Assembly: GCF_902712875.1 (NCBI RefSeq)
Contig: NZ_LR743509.1
Coordinates: 3,114,001 to 3,178,000, forward strand
Direction of reading: 5' to 3'
DNA length: 64,000 nucleotides
Source: Hyphomicrobium sp. ghe19
GTDB lineage: Bacteria > Pseudomonadota > Alphaproteobacteria > Rhizobiales > Hyphomicrobiaceae
The notes under the pieces were generated by a model. The model was not told the origin of the DNA and did no database searches. It was given only the letters and a program-made list of their open reading frames with translations. Positions 17,768 to 27,165 of the stretch are shown here, one piece after another. A program made the translations under genes and the position numbers. How positions within the stretch are numbered: the stretch's first letter is position 1; each line of letters starts with the position of its first letter.

Positions 17768-18184
17768 ATGTATTCTCGTTCGGCAAGCATGGTGGAAACG
17801 AACATCTTCGGACATGTGCGCCCGCCGCGCGTGCTGCTTGTCGAGGACAACACGCTTATCGCCCTCGACCTCGAAGAGATCCTCAAAGGGTATGGCTGCC
17901 GGGTCGTCGGGCCATCTATGACGGTGCGGGAAGCGCTCGAAGTTCTCGATCGGGAAGAGGTCGATATCGCGGTGATCGATTACCTTCTCGAGGATGGGGA
18001 AGCGTCGCCGCTAACCCGTGCACTCGACGTTAAGGGCATCCCTTTCGCGATCTGCACCGGGGCGGGGGGAGCTGAGCTCTGCTCACTTTATCCGAATACG
18101 CCGATCCTCGGAAAACCCTATAATCCCGAGGACGTTTCGATGGTTGTGAACAGTCTCATCGCCAGCCGGCTTGCCGCCATCTGA
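17768..18184 (+). CDS. Single-domain response regulator
   Basis: A stand-alone receiver domain of 138 residues with no output domain. Visible sites are the acidic pocket Glu26-Asp27 (LLVEDN), phospho-acceptor Asp71 (VIDYLLEDG), the switch Thr98 (FAICTGAGG) and Lys116 (LGKPY). The PFAICTGAGG and KPY stretches resemble the FAT-GUY subgroup of alphaproteobacterial single-domain regulators (PFxFATGY, KPF), several of which feed the general stress response. The start used has GGAG eight bases upstream; an ATG at 17789 is possible. Partner kinases may be the two hybrid kinases in this window, by proximity only. Confidence 0.85.
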   Translation: MYSRSASMVETNIFGHVRPPRVLLVEDNTLIALDLEEILKGYGCRVVGPSMTVREALEVLDREEVDIAVIDYLLEDGEASPLTRALDVKGIPFAICTGAGGAELCSLYPNTPILGKPYNPEDVSMVVNSLIASRLAAI

Positions 18185-18291
18185 GATTGGCCCGGCGCAG
18201 ATGAATTGAGACCGCGCACTGCGGCCCGACAATCAGATTCAAATTTGTTGCTCGGTTGCGCCCGCTCTTCGCGTGTGCGTTGTGAGCCTGC

Positions 18292-18317
18292 GGAACTTTC
18301 CATCGAAGCCTGGCGTT
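18292..18317 (+). promoter_or_regulatory. EcfG-type promoter for csbD-like gene
   Basis: GGAAC (18292-18296), 17 bases, CGTT (18314-18317), ending 29 bases before the csbD-like ATG. It matches the EcfG consensus and the downstream gene is a classic stress gene. Confidence 0.75.
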
Positions 18318-18346
18318 GGCAGCAACGTCATTTTCAGGAGGTGACC

Positions 18347-18538
18347 ATGGGCAGTCTCAAGAGCAAATTTGACACGGCAGTCGGCAAGATGAAGGAAAAA
18401 GTCGGATACGCAGTTGGCTCCGACAAGCTCCAGGCCAAAGGCGCAGCTCAGGCCGTGAAGGGGAAGGTCGAAGGCGCGGTCAGCGATGCTGCCAATAAAG
18501 TTCGCAAGACCGTAGACGACCAGATTCAAAAGCGCTGA
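18347..18538 (+). CDS. CsbD family stress-response protein
   Basis: A 63-residue hydrophilic protein rich in Lys, Ala and Val, with the repeated pattern GKMKEKVGYAVGSDKLQAKG that defines the CsbD family. CsbD proteins are general-stress proteins of unknown mechanism in many bacteria. The ATG follows AGGAGG by six bases, an unusually strong site. An EcfG-type promoter ends 29 bases upstream. A GC-rich hairpin follows the stop. Confidence 0.9.
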   Translation: MGSLKSKFDTAVGKMKEKVGYAVGSDKLQAKGAAQAVKGKVEGAVSDAANKVRKTVDDQIQKR

Positions 18539-18551
18539 GCCGCCGAACAAC

Positions 18552-18581
18552 GGCTGCGCGTCGCGGCTGAGTCGCGCAGCC
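18552..18581 (+). terminator. Possible terminator hairpin after csbD-like gene
   Basis: GGCTGCGCG and CGCGCAGCC form a 9-bp stem with a 12-base loop, 13 bases after the stop. There is no T-run, so it is weak. Confidence 0.45.
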
Positions 18582-18675
18582 CTCAAAGTGCCGATTAATT
18601 ATGGAAGCTATCGCCGCCATCCCGAAAAGACAAAGTCGACCCGACCGCCGTCCAATGTAATACTCGAGTGAGGGA

Positions 18676-21435
18676 TTGGCGAATGGACGGGCCACTGGCT
18701 CGGCGCGAATTCCGTTCAGGAACGATGGGCACAAAGGTTGGGATTGGGAGCAGCGACGGTTGAGCGGCCCGAATTTCGATAAGCTGCAATTCCTCACAGG
18801 CGGTGGGGAAGCGTCGCAAATCATTGCGGATTTCGACTGGTCGCGTACGTCGCTGGGTGTCATCACGGATTGGCCGTCGACCCGGCGGTCGGCGATATCC
18901 CTCGTTTTGCGTTCGCCTATCCCCATGGTGACGCTGTGGGGCGAAGACGGGTTCATGATCTACAACGACGCTTATTCCGCGTTTGCGGGAGAGCGCCATC
19001 CGGCCTTGTTCGGTTCGAAGGTTCGCGAAGGGTGGCCGGAGGTCGCGGATTTCAACGATAACATTCTCAAGGTCGTGCTTGCGGGGGACACGCTGGCCTA
19101 CCGCGAATTTCCGCTCACGCTCTACCGTCGGGGCGGTCAAGCTGAGCAGGTCTGGCTCGATCTCGATTATTCGCCGCTGCTGGATGAGTCCGGAACGCCC
19201 GTCGGCGTCATTGCGATCGTCGTTGAGATCACGGCGAAGGTACAGGCAGAACGCGAACTGAAAGCGGAGCGCGAGAGCCTCAAGCGGATGTTTGAGCAGG
19301 CGCCGGGTTTCATCGCAGTTTTGAGCGGCCCCCGGCATAAATTCACGATGGTCAACGAAGCCTACAAGAAGCTCGTCGGAAATCGTCCGGTGCTGGGCGA
19401 AGCCGTAGCGGACGCCATTCCGGAAGTGGAAAAGCAAGGCTTCATCGAGGTTCTCGATCGCGTTTATAAAACCGGCGAACCCTTTATCGGAAGCAGCGTC
19501 CCGGTCGCTCTTCAGCATTTGCCCGGCGGCGCGTTCGCCTCGCACTATCTCGATTTTGTTTATCAGCCGATCATCACGAGCGACGGCACGACCACGGGGA
19601 TATTCATCCAAGGTCATGACGTCACCGAGCAGAAACACATCGAAGCCGCCATTCGCGCCGAGACGCGCAAGCTTGACGTGTTGAACCGGATCGGCGCGGC
19701 TGTTGCCGCCGAGCTCGACGTTGGACGGATCGTTCAGATGGTGACCGACGCGTGTACGGAATTGGCCGGCGCGCAGTTCGGGGCATTTTTCTATAACGTG
19801 ACCGACGACGACGGTGAGAGCTATATGTTGTATGCTCTCTCCGGCGTGCCACGGGAGAGCTTCGAAAAATTTCCGATGCCGCGCAACACGGCGATCTTCG
19901 AACCGACCTTCAGGGGCGCCAGCGTCGTTCGCTCAGACGATATTTTGTGCGATCCGCGGTACGGGAAGAACGAACCGCACTATGGCATGCCGAAGGGACA
20001 TCTCCCCGTGCGGAGTTATCTTGCCGTGCCAGTGATCTCGCGTTCGGGCAGCGTGATCGGTGGATTATTCTTTGGCCATGAAGAGCCGGCAAAATTTATC
20101 GCCGAGCATGAAGAGCTTCTCGTCGGCATTGCCGGACAAGCCGCGACCGCGATCGACAATGCACGGCTGTATCAGGCCGCCGAGCGGGAAATCGCGGAAC
20201 GCCGGCGCGCCGAGGCGGCGCTCCAAGCCCTCAACAACACGCTCGAACAACGGGTGATCGATGAGATCGCCGCCCGCTCGAAAGCCGAAGAGCAATTGCG
20301 GCAGGTTCAAAAGATGGAAGCCGTAGGGCAATTGACGGGCGGCATCGCGCACGACTTCAATAACATGCTGGCCGTCATTCTTGGCGGGCTCGATCTCTTG
20401 AAGCGCCGGCTGGCGAAAGGCGAGACCGACGTCGAACGCTTCGCCGATGCGGCTATCGACGGCGCCAAGCGGGCCGCTAGCCTGACGCAGCGGCTGCTCG
20501 CCTTCTCGCGCCAGCAGCCTCTCGCTCCCGAACCAATCGACGCCAACAAATTCGTGTCGCGTATCAGCGAGCTCCTCGCGCGCACGCTTGGCGAGCCGAT
20601 CAAGATAGAGACCGTTCTTGCAGCCGGCCTGTGGCGCGCAACTGCCGATCCTGCCCAGCTCGAAAATGCGCTCATCAATCTGGCGGTGAATGCCCGAGAC
20701 GCGATGCCTAAAGGCGGCCGACTGACAATTGAAACGCTGAACTCGGTTGTCGATGAAGGCTACGCCAAGGAATACGCAGTCACTGCCGGTCAATATGTTC
20801 TGATTGCGGTCACTGATACCGGCGACGGGATGCCCCCCGAAGTCATGGAGCGCGCGTTTGATCCCTTCTTCACAACGAAGGAAGTCGGAAAGGGCACAGG
20901 TCTCGGGCTAAGCCAAGTTTATGGATTTGTCCGCCAGTCCGGTGGGCACCTCAAACTCTATTCCGAAGTTGGCGTCGGAACGACGGTGAAAGCCTATCTT
21001 CCACGCTTCTATGGCGAACCCAGCGAAGCCCGGCAGCCGAAAGACACGCCCAATCTGCGACAGGGTTCGCGAAAAGAGATCATTCTCGTCGTCGAGGACG
21101 ACATTCGCGTTCGTGCCGTGTCTGCCGAAGCGCTGAATGAGCTTGGTTATAGTGTGCTGGAAGCAGCTGGCCCGCATGAGGCACTCGCTCTCCTCAACGC
21201 ACATGACGACATCGCACTTCTGTTCACGGATGTCGTCATGCCGGACATGTCGGGCCGAGAACTTTCGGATCGCGCGCGTCAGAAGCAGCCGATGCTGAAG
21301 GTTCTCTACACGACCGGATATACGCGAAATGCCATCGTCCACAATGGCGTTCTGGATCCAGGCACAAGCCTCATCAGCAAGCCGTTCAACGTGGAAGAGC
21401 TTGCTGCGAAGATCCGGAAAATTCTGGACGAATAG
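18676..21435 (+). CDS. Hybrid sensor histidine kinase with PAS and GAF domains
   Basis: Cytoplasmic sensor kinase of up to 919 residues, no membrane segments. Order: PAS-like about 60-195 and 205-325, GAF about 340-500, coiled coil about 505-545, HisKA with His559 ([11 protein letters not shown]), HATPase ([30 protein letters not shown]) and a receiver with Asp852 ([13 protein letters not shown]). The N-terminal [10 protein letters not shown] region is common in rhizobial kinases of this build. Start codons are ambiguous: TTG at 18676, or TTG at 18760 with GGGAG nine bases upstream. GAF and PAS domains suggest a light, redox or ligand signal, but no cofactor residue can be assigned. The output partner is unknown. 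Confidence 0.88.
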   Translation: MANGRATGSARIPFRNDGHKGWDWEQRRLSGPNFDKLQFLTGGGEASQIIADFDWSRTSLGVITDWPSTRRSAISLVLRSPIPMVTLWGEDGFMIYNDAYSAFAGERHPALFGSKVREGWPEVADFNDNILKVVLAGDTLAYREFPLTLYRRGGQAEQVWLDLDYSPLLDESGTPVGVIAIVVEITAKVQAERELKAERESLKRMFEQAPGFIAVLSGPRHKFTMVNEAYKKLVGNRPVLGEAVADAIPEVEKQGFIEVLDRVYKTGEPFIGSSVPVALQHLPGGAFASHYLDFVYQPIITSDGTTTGIFIQGHDVTEQKHIEAAIRAETRKLDVLNRIGAAVAAELDVGRIVQMVTDACTELAGAQFGAFFYNVTDDDGESYMLYALSGVPRESFEKFPMPRNTAIFEPTFRGASVVRSDDILCDPRYGKNEPHYGMPKGHLPVRSYLAVPVISRSGSVIGGLFFGHEEPAKFIAEHEELLVGIAGQAATAIDNARLYQAAEREIAERRRAEAALQALNNTLEQRVIDEIAARSKAEEQLRQVQKMEAVGQLTGGIAHDFNNMLAVILGGLDLLKRRLAKGETDVERFADAAIDGAKRAASLTQRLLAFSRQQPLAPEPIDANKFVSRISELLARTLGEPIKIETVLAAGLWRATADPAQLENALINLAVNARDAMPKGGRLTIETLNSVVDEGYAKEYAVTAGQYVLIAVTDTGDGMPPEVMERAFDPFFTTKEVGKGTGLGLSQVYGFVRQSGGHLKLYSEVGVGTTVKAYLPRFYGEPSEARQPKDTPNLRQGSRKEIILVVEDDIRVRAVSAEALNELGYSVLEAAGPHEALALLNAHDDIALLFTDVVMPDMSGRELSDRARQKQPMLKVLYTTGYTRNAIVHNGVLDPGTSLISKPFNVEELAAKIRKILDE

Positions 21436-21623
21436 AACGATCGTCCGTACTTCGCATTACAGAATATCGTACAAAACGCGGCCGAACCGCGACGCTCGGT
21501 ACAATTTTTGACGAATACATATCGCGTCCGAGCGTCCGGAGGTTTCCGCGAATTTGGTTAGCGGACCCTTTGAACGGAGCTTCAGCGGCGGCCTCACCCA
21601 CGCGGCTCGTTGTCATGCGCTTT

Positions 21624-21648
21624 GGAACGTGAACTCTCGACCAGGGTT
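21624..21648 (+). promoter_or_regulatory. EcfG-type promoter for the subunit IV-like gene
   Basis: GGAAC (21624-21628), 16 bases, GGTT (21645-21648), 25 bases before the ATG at 21674. GGTT is a permitted -10 variant. Confidence 0.5.
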
Positions 21649-21673
21649 TACCTTCCAAATCTTGGAGGCAAAA

Positions 21674-21880
21674 ATGGCTATTACCCACGATCCCACCTCG
21701 CTGGAAATGCTTCAAGAAGAGGGCATCGAGCATGCGGCGATAGAGAAGCAGCCTTATGCGCCCGATGCGCAAGAATTCGAATATCACATCGACACCTATC
21801 GCGGTTTCCTCCGTGGGGTGACGCTTTTCGTGGCTCACGCCGCGGTCATTCTGATCGCACTCGCATATTTCTTTGGTTGA
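21674..21880 (+). CDS. aa3-type cytochrome oxidase subunit IV-like small membrane protein
   Basis: A 68-residue protein with a soluble N-terminus and one C-terminal membrane helix (VTLFVAHAAVILIALAYF). The juxtamembrane segment YHIDTYRGFLRGVTLF matches the bacterial aa3 oxidase subunit IV family (HxxTYxGFLRG then a helix). Those proteins are accessory single-helix subunits. No oxidase core genes are nearby, so it may be an orphan subunit or a stress-related paralogue. The ATG follows GGAGG by seven bases. It is followed by another single-helix protein gene eight bases on. Confidence 0.8.
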   Translation: MAITHDPTSLEMLQEEGIEHAAIEKQPYAPDAQEFEYHIDTYRGFLRGVTLFVAHAAVILIALAYFFG

Positions 21881-21887
21881 CCGAGGA

Positions 21888-22109
21888 ATGGCGCGGAAGA
21901 CACCAACAGAAGTTAGACAGGGCAGTTCGCGAACGACAAATTTTCGCGTCCTCATTTTGTCGATGCTGATCACGGTGCTGGTTCTCGGTGGCTTTGCGCT
22001 TGCGTTCATTATGAAGACGCCCGCCCGGATGGAGGGGACCGCGAACAACGCTGTGCAAGATCAGTCTTCGCGCGGATCACCACCGGAATCGAAGCCGCTT
22101 CCCAAGTAG
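21888..22109 (+). CDS. Small single-pass membrane protein, 73 aa
   Basis: Unrecognised. A basic N-terminus (MARKTPTEVRQGSSRTTNFR) precedes one transmembrane helix (residues about 23-43) and a polar, proline-containing outside tail. The ATG at 21888 has GAGGA directly upstream, and the gene begins seven bases after the subunit IV-like gene, so the two are probably one transcript under the GGAAC promoter. Predicted topology is N-terminus inside. Confidence 0.6.
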   Translation: MARKTPTEVRQGSSRTTNFRVLILSMLITVLVLGGFALAFIMKTPARMEGTANNAVQDQSSRGSPPESKPLPK

Positions 22110-22178
22110 CTGCCGATCAAAATCCCAGGCTCAAAAAATCCATTGTTAACTAGCTGCTTCGGTTGCGCTTCGGCATGC

Positions 22179-22203
22179 GGAACCGAGCTTTTAGCGGTCC
22201 GTT
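22179..22203 (+). promoter_or_regulatory. EcfG-type promoter for the CGWGW peptide gene
   Basis: GGAAC (22179-22183), 16 bases, CGTT (22200-22203): a perfect consensus match, 44 bases before the ATG at 22248. Confidence 0.75.
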
Positions 22204-22247
22204 GCCCAAGCGGAGCGCTCGCTCCGGCAAAACAAAGGATCACCATC

Positions 22248-22379
22248 ATGAAGAGAATTGCGATGCCTGTTCTCGCTTGCATTGTGGCCGTCACCGCTAT
22301 TGGCGCCGTTGCTTCCCCCGCCAGCGCATGCGGTTGGGGTTGGGTTCACCACCCGCGCGGATGTGGTTGGGGATGGTAA
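22248..22379 (+). CDS. Tiny secreted peptide with two CGWGW motifs, 43 aa
   Basis: A 43-residue precursor. Residues 1-27 are a signal peptide ending ASPASA. The predicted mature peptide has only 16 residues: CGWGW, then VHHPRG, then CGWGW. It has two Cys, four Trp, two His. It could form a disulfide or bind a metal or haem; this is inference. The ATG follows AAAGGAT and a perfect EcfG-type promoter lies upstream, which supports a real gene. I recognise no named family. No processing or export genes are adjacent. Confidence 0.65.
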   Translation: MKRIAMPVLACIVAVTAIGAVASPASACGWGWVHHPRGCGWGW

Positions 22380-22803
22380 GCTAGTTCTGCGTATTGAATC
22401 GTCGCCGACGCACCAAGCCAAAGCTGCGCCGGCGAACTTTTTTGATCAAATTCGATCTCGAAACATATTGCGGTGTGGCCTGAGACCAATCGCAACGTGC
22501 AAAGCGCGGCGGCACGCTCGTGAAATCGCAAGAAAAACCTGGAGATGTGGCATACGTGCCGGAGGTATACCGATTTTTGAGGTCCGCTTGCCGCCAAACT
22601 GGCTGACCGCGAGGCCAAGTTGTTATATTCGTTCCCGATTGGCACGAGACTGCAGAACCTCACGTTCCCTTTGCAGATTCTTTGCTCGGTTCCTTGCATC
22701 GGTGAGCCGGCTTCGGATATCTGACGGTGGCCGCGCCCCAGTTGCGCAGTTGTTGTAATCCGCGTCGATGATTATCGGTGGCCCTTCTCAGGTTGGATGT
22801 CGC
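22380..22803. other. Intergenic region before the polysaccharide deacetylase
   Basis: Two overlapping frames on opposite strands (22258-22758, 22346-22699) lack ribosome binding sites and have unconvincing composition. I see no RNA gene or clear promoter. Confidence 0.4.
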
Positions 22804-23703
22804 ATGCGACCACACTGGATTTTAGGCACTGCCGCCGCAGCTATGATAGCGGCGGGCGCCACCGTTTTGTCTCCCGCGTACGCGGATGATGCGTGCCCCG
22901 CCGGAACGCTCGGCGTTTCAAGAACGATTGAGGTCGACACGACCGGCGGACCGTGGATCGGCTCGCCTCATGGCGATCCGAATTTCCTTGCTCCGAACGA
23001 GGTCGTTCTCACATTCGACGACGGCCCCTCGCCGAAGGATACGCGTGCGATTCTCGCCGCCCTCGCGAAGGAATGCACCAAGGCTGTCTTTTTTATGGTC
23101 GGCGAAATGGTCGTCGTGCATCCGGAGATCGTCAAAGAGGTTGCGGACCAGGGGCACACGATCGGGACGCACACGTGGTCTCATCCCAATCTCGCGCGAC
23201 TTGCGTTGCCTGAAATCACGCATGAGGTCGAAGCGACCTTCGACACCGTGCAAAAGTTCAGTCCTCTGCCGGTCGCACCGTTTTTCCGCTATCCCTATCT
23301 TTCGAGCAGCAAGCTCGCCGAGGATTACTTCAAAAGCCGGAATATCGCGCAGTTCGCGGTCGACATCGATTCATCCGACTGGCGCATGCGTAGCTCTGCG
23401 CCTGTGATCTCGAGGGTTATGGCGGGCCTCAAGGCGCGCGGGCGCGGCATCGTCCTGATGCATGACATCCACAAATGGACGGCTGACGCGGTGCCTGGGC
23501 TGCTCGCGAAACTCAAGGCGGGAGGCTACAAGGTCGTGCTGCTGAAGCCGAAAACCACGCTGCAGCTGGTTGCCGATGTCACGCCGCCGGAGCCGCAGAA
23601 GAGTTCGCTCAAATCCGCATCGCGAAGGGTCAAACATCAGCGAACGTCTTCGCGCGGAAGAAAAGCGGTGCTTCTCGGCAAGAGGTCAGCGGTAATCCAA
23701 TAG
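22804..23703 (+). CDS. Polysaccharide deacetylase (NodB/CE4 family), secreted
   Basis: Predicted periplasmic metal-dependent N- or O-deacetylase acting on cell-wall or exopolysaccharide sugars, 299 residues. A signal peptide (RPHWILGTAAAAMIAAGATV..AYA) is followed by the NodB domain. Motif 1 is TFDDGP (70-75, with the catalytic base and metal Asp), motif 2 is HTWSH (His123, His127). Later motifs are FFRYPYL, DIDSSDW and IVLMHDIH. All catalytic elements are intact. The C-terminus is basic. I prefer the ATG at 22804 because it starts the signal peptide; an ATG at 22768 adds 12 residues. It is not linked to the exopolysaccharide locus 11 kb away, though its product might act on it. Confidence 0.88.
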   Translation: MRPHWILGTAAAAMIAAGATVLSPAYADDACPAGTLGVSRTIEVDTTGGPWIGSPHGDPNFLAPNEVVLTFDDGPSPKDTRAILAALAKECTKAVFFMVGEMVVVHPEIVKEVADQGHTIGTHTWSHPNLARLALPEITHEVEATFDTVQKFSPLPVAPFFRYPYLSSSKLAEDYFKSRNIAQFAVDIDSSDWRMRSSAPVISRVMAGLKARGRGIVLMHDIHKWTADAVPGLLAKLKAGGYKVVLLKPKTTLQLVADVTPPEPQKSSLKSASRRVKHQRTSSRGRKAVLLGKRSAVIQ

Positions 23704-23771
23704 GGACTGCGCCGTCTGGCCGGACGCAAATGCGAAGCGGGCTTATCGGCCGAGCCGATCCAGATAGAATA

Positions 23772-23804
23772 ACGGCGCCGACTGGTGAGCCGGCGCCGTG
23801 TTTT
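23772..23804. terminator. Terminator between convergent deacetylase and glnII genes
   Basis: ACGGCGCCG and CGGCGCCGT pair with a 10-base loop; GTTTTAG follows on the plus strand and TTATTC on the minus strand. It probably serves both genes. Confidence 0.65.
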
Positions 23805-23809
23805 AGAGA

Positions 23810-24847
23810 TTAGGCAGCCTTCGCGACGGCGCCGGCCGGCACCGCAGAGATCGTCTTCAAGATCTGCGAAGCGATCTGGTATGGGTCGCCTTGCGAGTTC
23901 GGACGGCGATCCTCGAGGTAGCCCTTGTAGTTGTTCTTCACGAACGAGTGCGGGACGCGGATCGAGGCGCCACGGTCAGCAACGCCATAGCTGAACTTGT
24001 TCCACGGCGCGGTCTCGTGCTTGCCGGTCAGACGCTTGTCGTTGTCCGGGCCGTAGACGGCGATGTGGTCCATCAGGTTCTTGTCGAACTCCTTCATCAA
24101 CGCTTCGAAGTAGTCCTTGCCGCCGACCGTACGCATGTACTCGGTCGAGAAGTTGGCGTGCATGCCCGAGCCGTTCCAGTCGGTGTCGCCGAGCGGCTTG
24201 CAGTGATACTCGATGTCGATGCCATACTTCTCAGTGAGGCGCTCAAGCAGGTAGCGGGCCATCCACATCTCGTCGGCAGCCTTCTTAGACCCCTTGCCGA
24301 AAATCTGGAATTCCCACTGGCCCTTGGCCACTTCGGCGTTGATGCCCTCGTGGTTGATGCCGGCTGCGAGGCAGAGGTCGAGATGCTCTTCGACAATGGT
24401 TCGCGCGACGTCGCCGACGTTCTTGTAGCCGACGCCCGTATAGTAGGTTCCCTGCGGCGCCGGATAGCCAGCGGCGGGGAAGCCGAGCGGGCGCCCGTCC
24501 TTGTAGAAGAAGTATTCCTGTTCGAAGCCGAACCAGGCGCCGGCGTCATCGAGGATCGTGGCGCGCTTGTTCGAAGCATGAGGCGTGACACCGTCGGGCA
24601 GCATAACTTCGCACATGACGAGAACGCCGTTGGTGCGGGCCGGATCCGGATAGTGGGCAACCGGCTTCAGAACGCAGTCCGAGTTGCTGCCTTCAGCCTG
24701 CTGGGTGGAGCTGCCGTCAAAGCCCCAGAGCGGGAGGTCTGCGAGATCCGGAAATGCGCTGTATTCCTTGATCAGCGTCTTGCCACGCAAGTTCGGAACC
24801 GGCGTGTAACCATCGAGCCAGATATACTCGAGCTTATACTTCGTCAT
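23810..24847 (-). CDS. glnII: Type II glutamine synthetase
   Basis: ATP-dependent ligation of ammonia to glutamate. At 345 residues it is the short, eukaryote-like GSII found beside GSI in Rhizobiales. The N-terminus (KYKLEYIWLDG) and motifs WGFDGSSTQQAEG, FGFEQEYFF, GMHANFST and NKFSYGVADRGASIRVP carry the ammonium, glutamate and ATP sites. There is no adenylylation loop, as expected for GSII. The stop region is close to the shared terminator. In rhizobia glnII is usually NtrC-controlled; I looked for a sigma-54 site upstream and found none that fits. Adjacent DUF2735 and glutaminase genes make a glutamine-metabolism group. Confidence 0.95.
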   Translation of the reverse strand: MTKYKLEYIWLDGYTPVPNLRGKTLIKEYSAFPDLADLPLWGFDGSSTQQAEGSNSDCVLKPVAHYPDPARTNGVLVMCEVMLPDGVTPHASNKRATILDDAGAWFGFEQEYFFYKDGRPLGFPAAGYPAPQGTYYTGVGYKNVGDVARTIVEEHLDLCLAAGINHEGINAEVAKGQWEFQIFGKGSKKAADEMWMARYLLERLTEKYGIDIEYHCKPLGDTDWNGSGMHANFSTEYMRTVGGKDYFEALMKEFDKNLMDHIAVYGPDNDKRLTGKHETAPWNKFSYGVADRGASIRVPHSFVKNNYKGYLEDRRPNSQGDPYQIASQILKTISAVPAGAVAKAA

Positions 24848-25297
24848 TCGTTAGTGCTCCCTAAGTTTGACGTCTGAGAATTCCGTACTGCGTGCGCGGC
24901 CTGCGGGGGGCGCCGCGAATGCGCTCGGGCATCGATGAGAAGCTGCTTCATCCGAAGTGCCGTCCTGACGCTGCCAGCGGGCAGCGATGGCGGCTTGAGA
25001 CATGCATGCGGACGCGAGTTCAGCGCAAAGTCTCGTGCTCTCAACTTGAGACGCGCCGGTCAGCATCCATTCTCCCTCTCGTTTGATGCAGGCCCATACG
25101 AAGCCTGGCGCAATGTGGGGGAACACGACGGTTGCAGCGCGCGTTCACCACGGCACGGATGCTATCCAAAGACGCAAAACCAAGCATGCCCATAATATGT
25201 GCAACTGCTGATTTTTATTGAGGCATCAGAATTATCGGGCGAAAATGGATGTCGAACCGGCTATATTATGGGGCCGGTGAGACGTGGAGAGATAAAG
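24848..25297. other. Divergent intergenic region, glnII / DUF2735
   Basis: Regulatory region for both genes. I found no sigma-54 -24/-12 pair, no clear palindromic operator and no convincing extra gene. Confidence 0.45.
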
Positions 25298-25498
25298 ATG
25301 ACTGAGACGCAGTATCGACAATCGGCAAAGATCTACCAATTCCCGAAGGGTGGAAGAGCGTCCCTGCATGGACAGCGGCTCGTCAAGAAAGCTGCTGCGA
25401 TCGTGCCCTCACGGCTCGCCAGACACGCTGAGTTCGGCAGCTGCTGGTACCACGAGGCAGCCATCGAAGACGACGCCGAGCTGGTGCGTTGGAGCTGA
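25298..25498 (+). CDS. DUF2735 family small protein
   Basis: A 66-residue protein with the family pattern SAKIYQFPKGGRA near the N-terminus and FGSCWYHEAAIEDDAE near the C-terminus. DUF2735 proteins are of unknown function and are often found next to glnII in rhizobia, as here, which suggests a role linked to nitrogen assimilation. The ATG at 25298 has GGAGA upstream; longer readings from 25199 lack the family pattern. Confidence 0.78.
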   Translation: MTETQYRQSAKIYQFPKGGRASLHGQRLVKKAAAIVPSRLARHAEFGSCWYHEAAIEDDAELVRWS

Positions 25499-25766
25499 AG
25501 CTCGAAGGTCGCAGGCGTCATGCGTAACGTGAATTCCAACGACTGCAGACACTGATCTATATCGCGGGAAAGGCATTTTCGGCCCTTCCCCGCGCGGCGG
25601 GCGATGATTGCCGCCCGGTTGCAAAATCGGTTGATATTCTGGTTATATTCGGGCCACTTCCGGCCTCACGGTTCTCTGGTCATTTCGGGGCACCTGCTAA
25701 AACTTGCGCGCGAGAAAATTCGGCGCTTCGAAGCGCAATGCGTTGCGCCGGCCCGCCCCCTAATCC

Positions 25767-26696
25767 TCATGCGCCGAAGATCGACCAGCCCATTCGGTGG
25801 GTAAGATGCTCAAGTGCAATCTGCCCCAGCCGCGAGTTGCCGGTCGTATCCAAACCGGGCGACCAGACGGCAATCGAGGCCTTGCCTGGCGCGACTGCCA
25901 GGATACCGCCGCCTACTCCGCTCTTGCCCGGCAGGCCGACGCGGTAGGCGAATTCCCCCGATCCGTCGTAATGGCCGCAGGTCAGCATGAGAGCGTTAAT
26001 CCGACGCGCCCTCTCAGGCTGCACAACTGCATGTCCCGTAGACGGATTGCTGCCAAATTGTGCAAGAAAGCGTCCCGCCATGGCCAATTGTCTGCAAGAC
26101 ATCGCGATGGCGCAGTGGTGGAAGTAGACCCCGAGCGTGAAGTCGACGGGGTTATCGAGGTGCCCGAAGGACTTCATGTAATTGGCCAGCGCGGCGTTGC
26201 GGAAGCCGGTTCGTTGCTCGGAGGCGGCCACCTGCTGATCGATTGTTATGGTCGAATCATCGGCCAGGAACTGCATGAACCTCAAAATTTCGCCCAGCGC
26301 CTCACGGGGCAAATGGCCGGATAGGATTAAATCCGTGACGGCGATCGCGCCGGCGTTGATAAAGGGGTTTCGCGGAATGCCCTTCTCGTTTTCTAGCTGG
26401 ACGATCGAGTTGAAGGGGCTCCCCGAGGGTTCGCGGCCGACCCGCTTCCAAAGCCTATCTCCGACCTTTCCTAAAGCAAGGGTCAGCGTGAACACCTTCG
26501 AGATGCTTTGAATTGAAAACGGCGTATCGGCGTCGCCTCCGACCGCGACGTTTCCTTCGGCGTCGATAACGGCGATGCCGAAAGCTTTGGGGTCAACGCG
26601 CGCCAATTCGGGAATGTAGGTTGCGACCTCTCCCCGTTCGGGCATGCGCCGCATCTCGTCAGCGACTTCTTTGACGACGTCGTCAAGCTTACTCAC
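25767..26696 (-). CDS. glsA: Glutaminase
   Basis: Hydrolyses glutamine to glutamate and ammonia in the cytoplasm. Its 309 residues match the GlsA/YbaS family. The serine nucleophile and base form S-x-x-K at Ser64-Lys67 ([11 protein letters not shown]). Other family stretches include [37 protein letters not shown] and [14 protein letters not shown]. Length and motifs are intact. It acts opposite to the nearby glutamine synthetase, so the two would need separate control. The preceding gene-free region holds its promoter. Confidence 0.94.
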   Translation of the reverse strand: MSKLDDVVKEVADEMRRMPERGEVATYIPELARVDPKAFGIAVIDAEGNVAVGGDADTPFSIQSISKVFTLTLALGKVGDRLWKRVGREPSGSPFNSIVQLENEKGIPRNPFINAGAIAVTDLILSGHLPREALGEILRFMQFLADDSTITIDQQVAASEQRTGFRNAALANYMKSFGHLDNPVDFTLGVYFHHCAIAMSCRQLAMAGRFLAQFGSNPSTGHAVVQPERARRINALMLTCGHYDGSGEFAYRVGLPGKSGVGGGILAVAPGKASIAVWSPGLDTTGNSRLGQIALEHLTHRMGWSIFGA

Positions 26697-27165
26697 GGTA
26701 TGCCCATCTCATGATTGCGATCCTCCCACGTACTAGCGGGCATTCACTCAATCACACAAGCGGGCACACAAGCAGGCGAAATTGCTTCCGGCTTCGAGAT
26801 CGGCTCTGCTTACTCCCGACGCGCACCCGGCGTTTCCTACGAGACGAGCAGATCGGATCGATCGCATGCAGGTTGCTTAGCGCGTCGCGTGCGACGCTTC
26901 ACGCGCAGAATATGCGCAAGAACGTTGAATGTTGAAATCTCGGAAAACCGGCCAAAATATCCAGTAAAACGCGTGCGTATCGGCGCTCAAATCGATGTCG
27001 GCGATTGCCGAATCGGAGCTGTTGTTTTAGGATTTTTGTATTGTACGCTCCCGTACATTCATTAGATGATATTGTCTTGGCCCCGAAGCTTCCCACTTCG
27101 GGGCCTTTTTAATTTTGCGCCTATTTAATTCTGCTCTCGCGGTGCTCTAGAAAAATTCGTCACCG
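26697..27165. other. Intergenic region with an orphan plus-strand terminator
   Basis: No recognised gene. It ends in a strong plus-strand terminator at 27079-27110, and a small inverted repeat TGTACG-CTCC-CGTACA lies at 27042-27057. A 116-residue frame (26715-27065) looks noncoding. A small RNA ending at the terminator is possible. Confidence 0.45.
27079..27110 (+). terminator. Rho-independent terminator, plus strand, with no assigned gene
   Basis: GGCCCCGAAG and CTTCGGGGCC-type arms flank a short loop and are followed by TTTTT. The nearest plus-strand gene is more than 1.5 kb upstream, past the opposing glutaminase gene. Confidence 0.75.

Noticed and set aside
22258..22758. 166-residue plus-strand frame over the CGWGW gene and the following gap
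   Set aside because: It lacks a good start signal and has an erratic composition; the short secreted-peptide frame is better supported.
24848..25297. A sigma-54 (NtrC-type) promoter for glnII
   Set aside because: No GG-N10-GC pair with consensus-like flanks was found on either strand.
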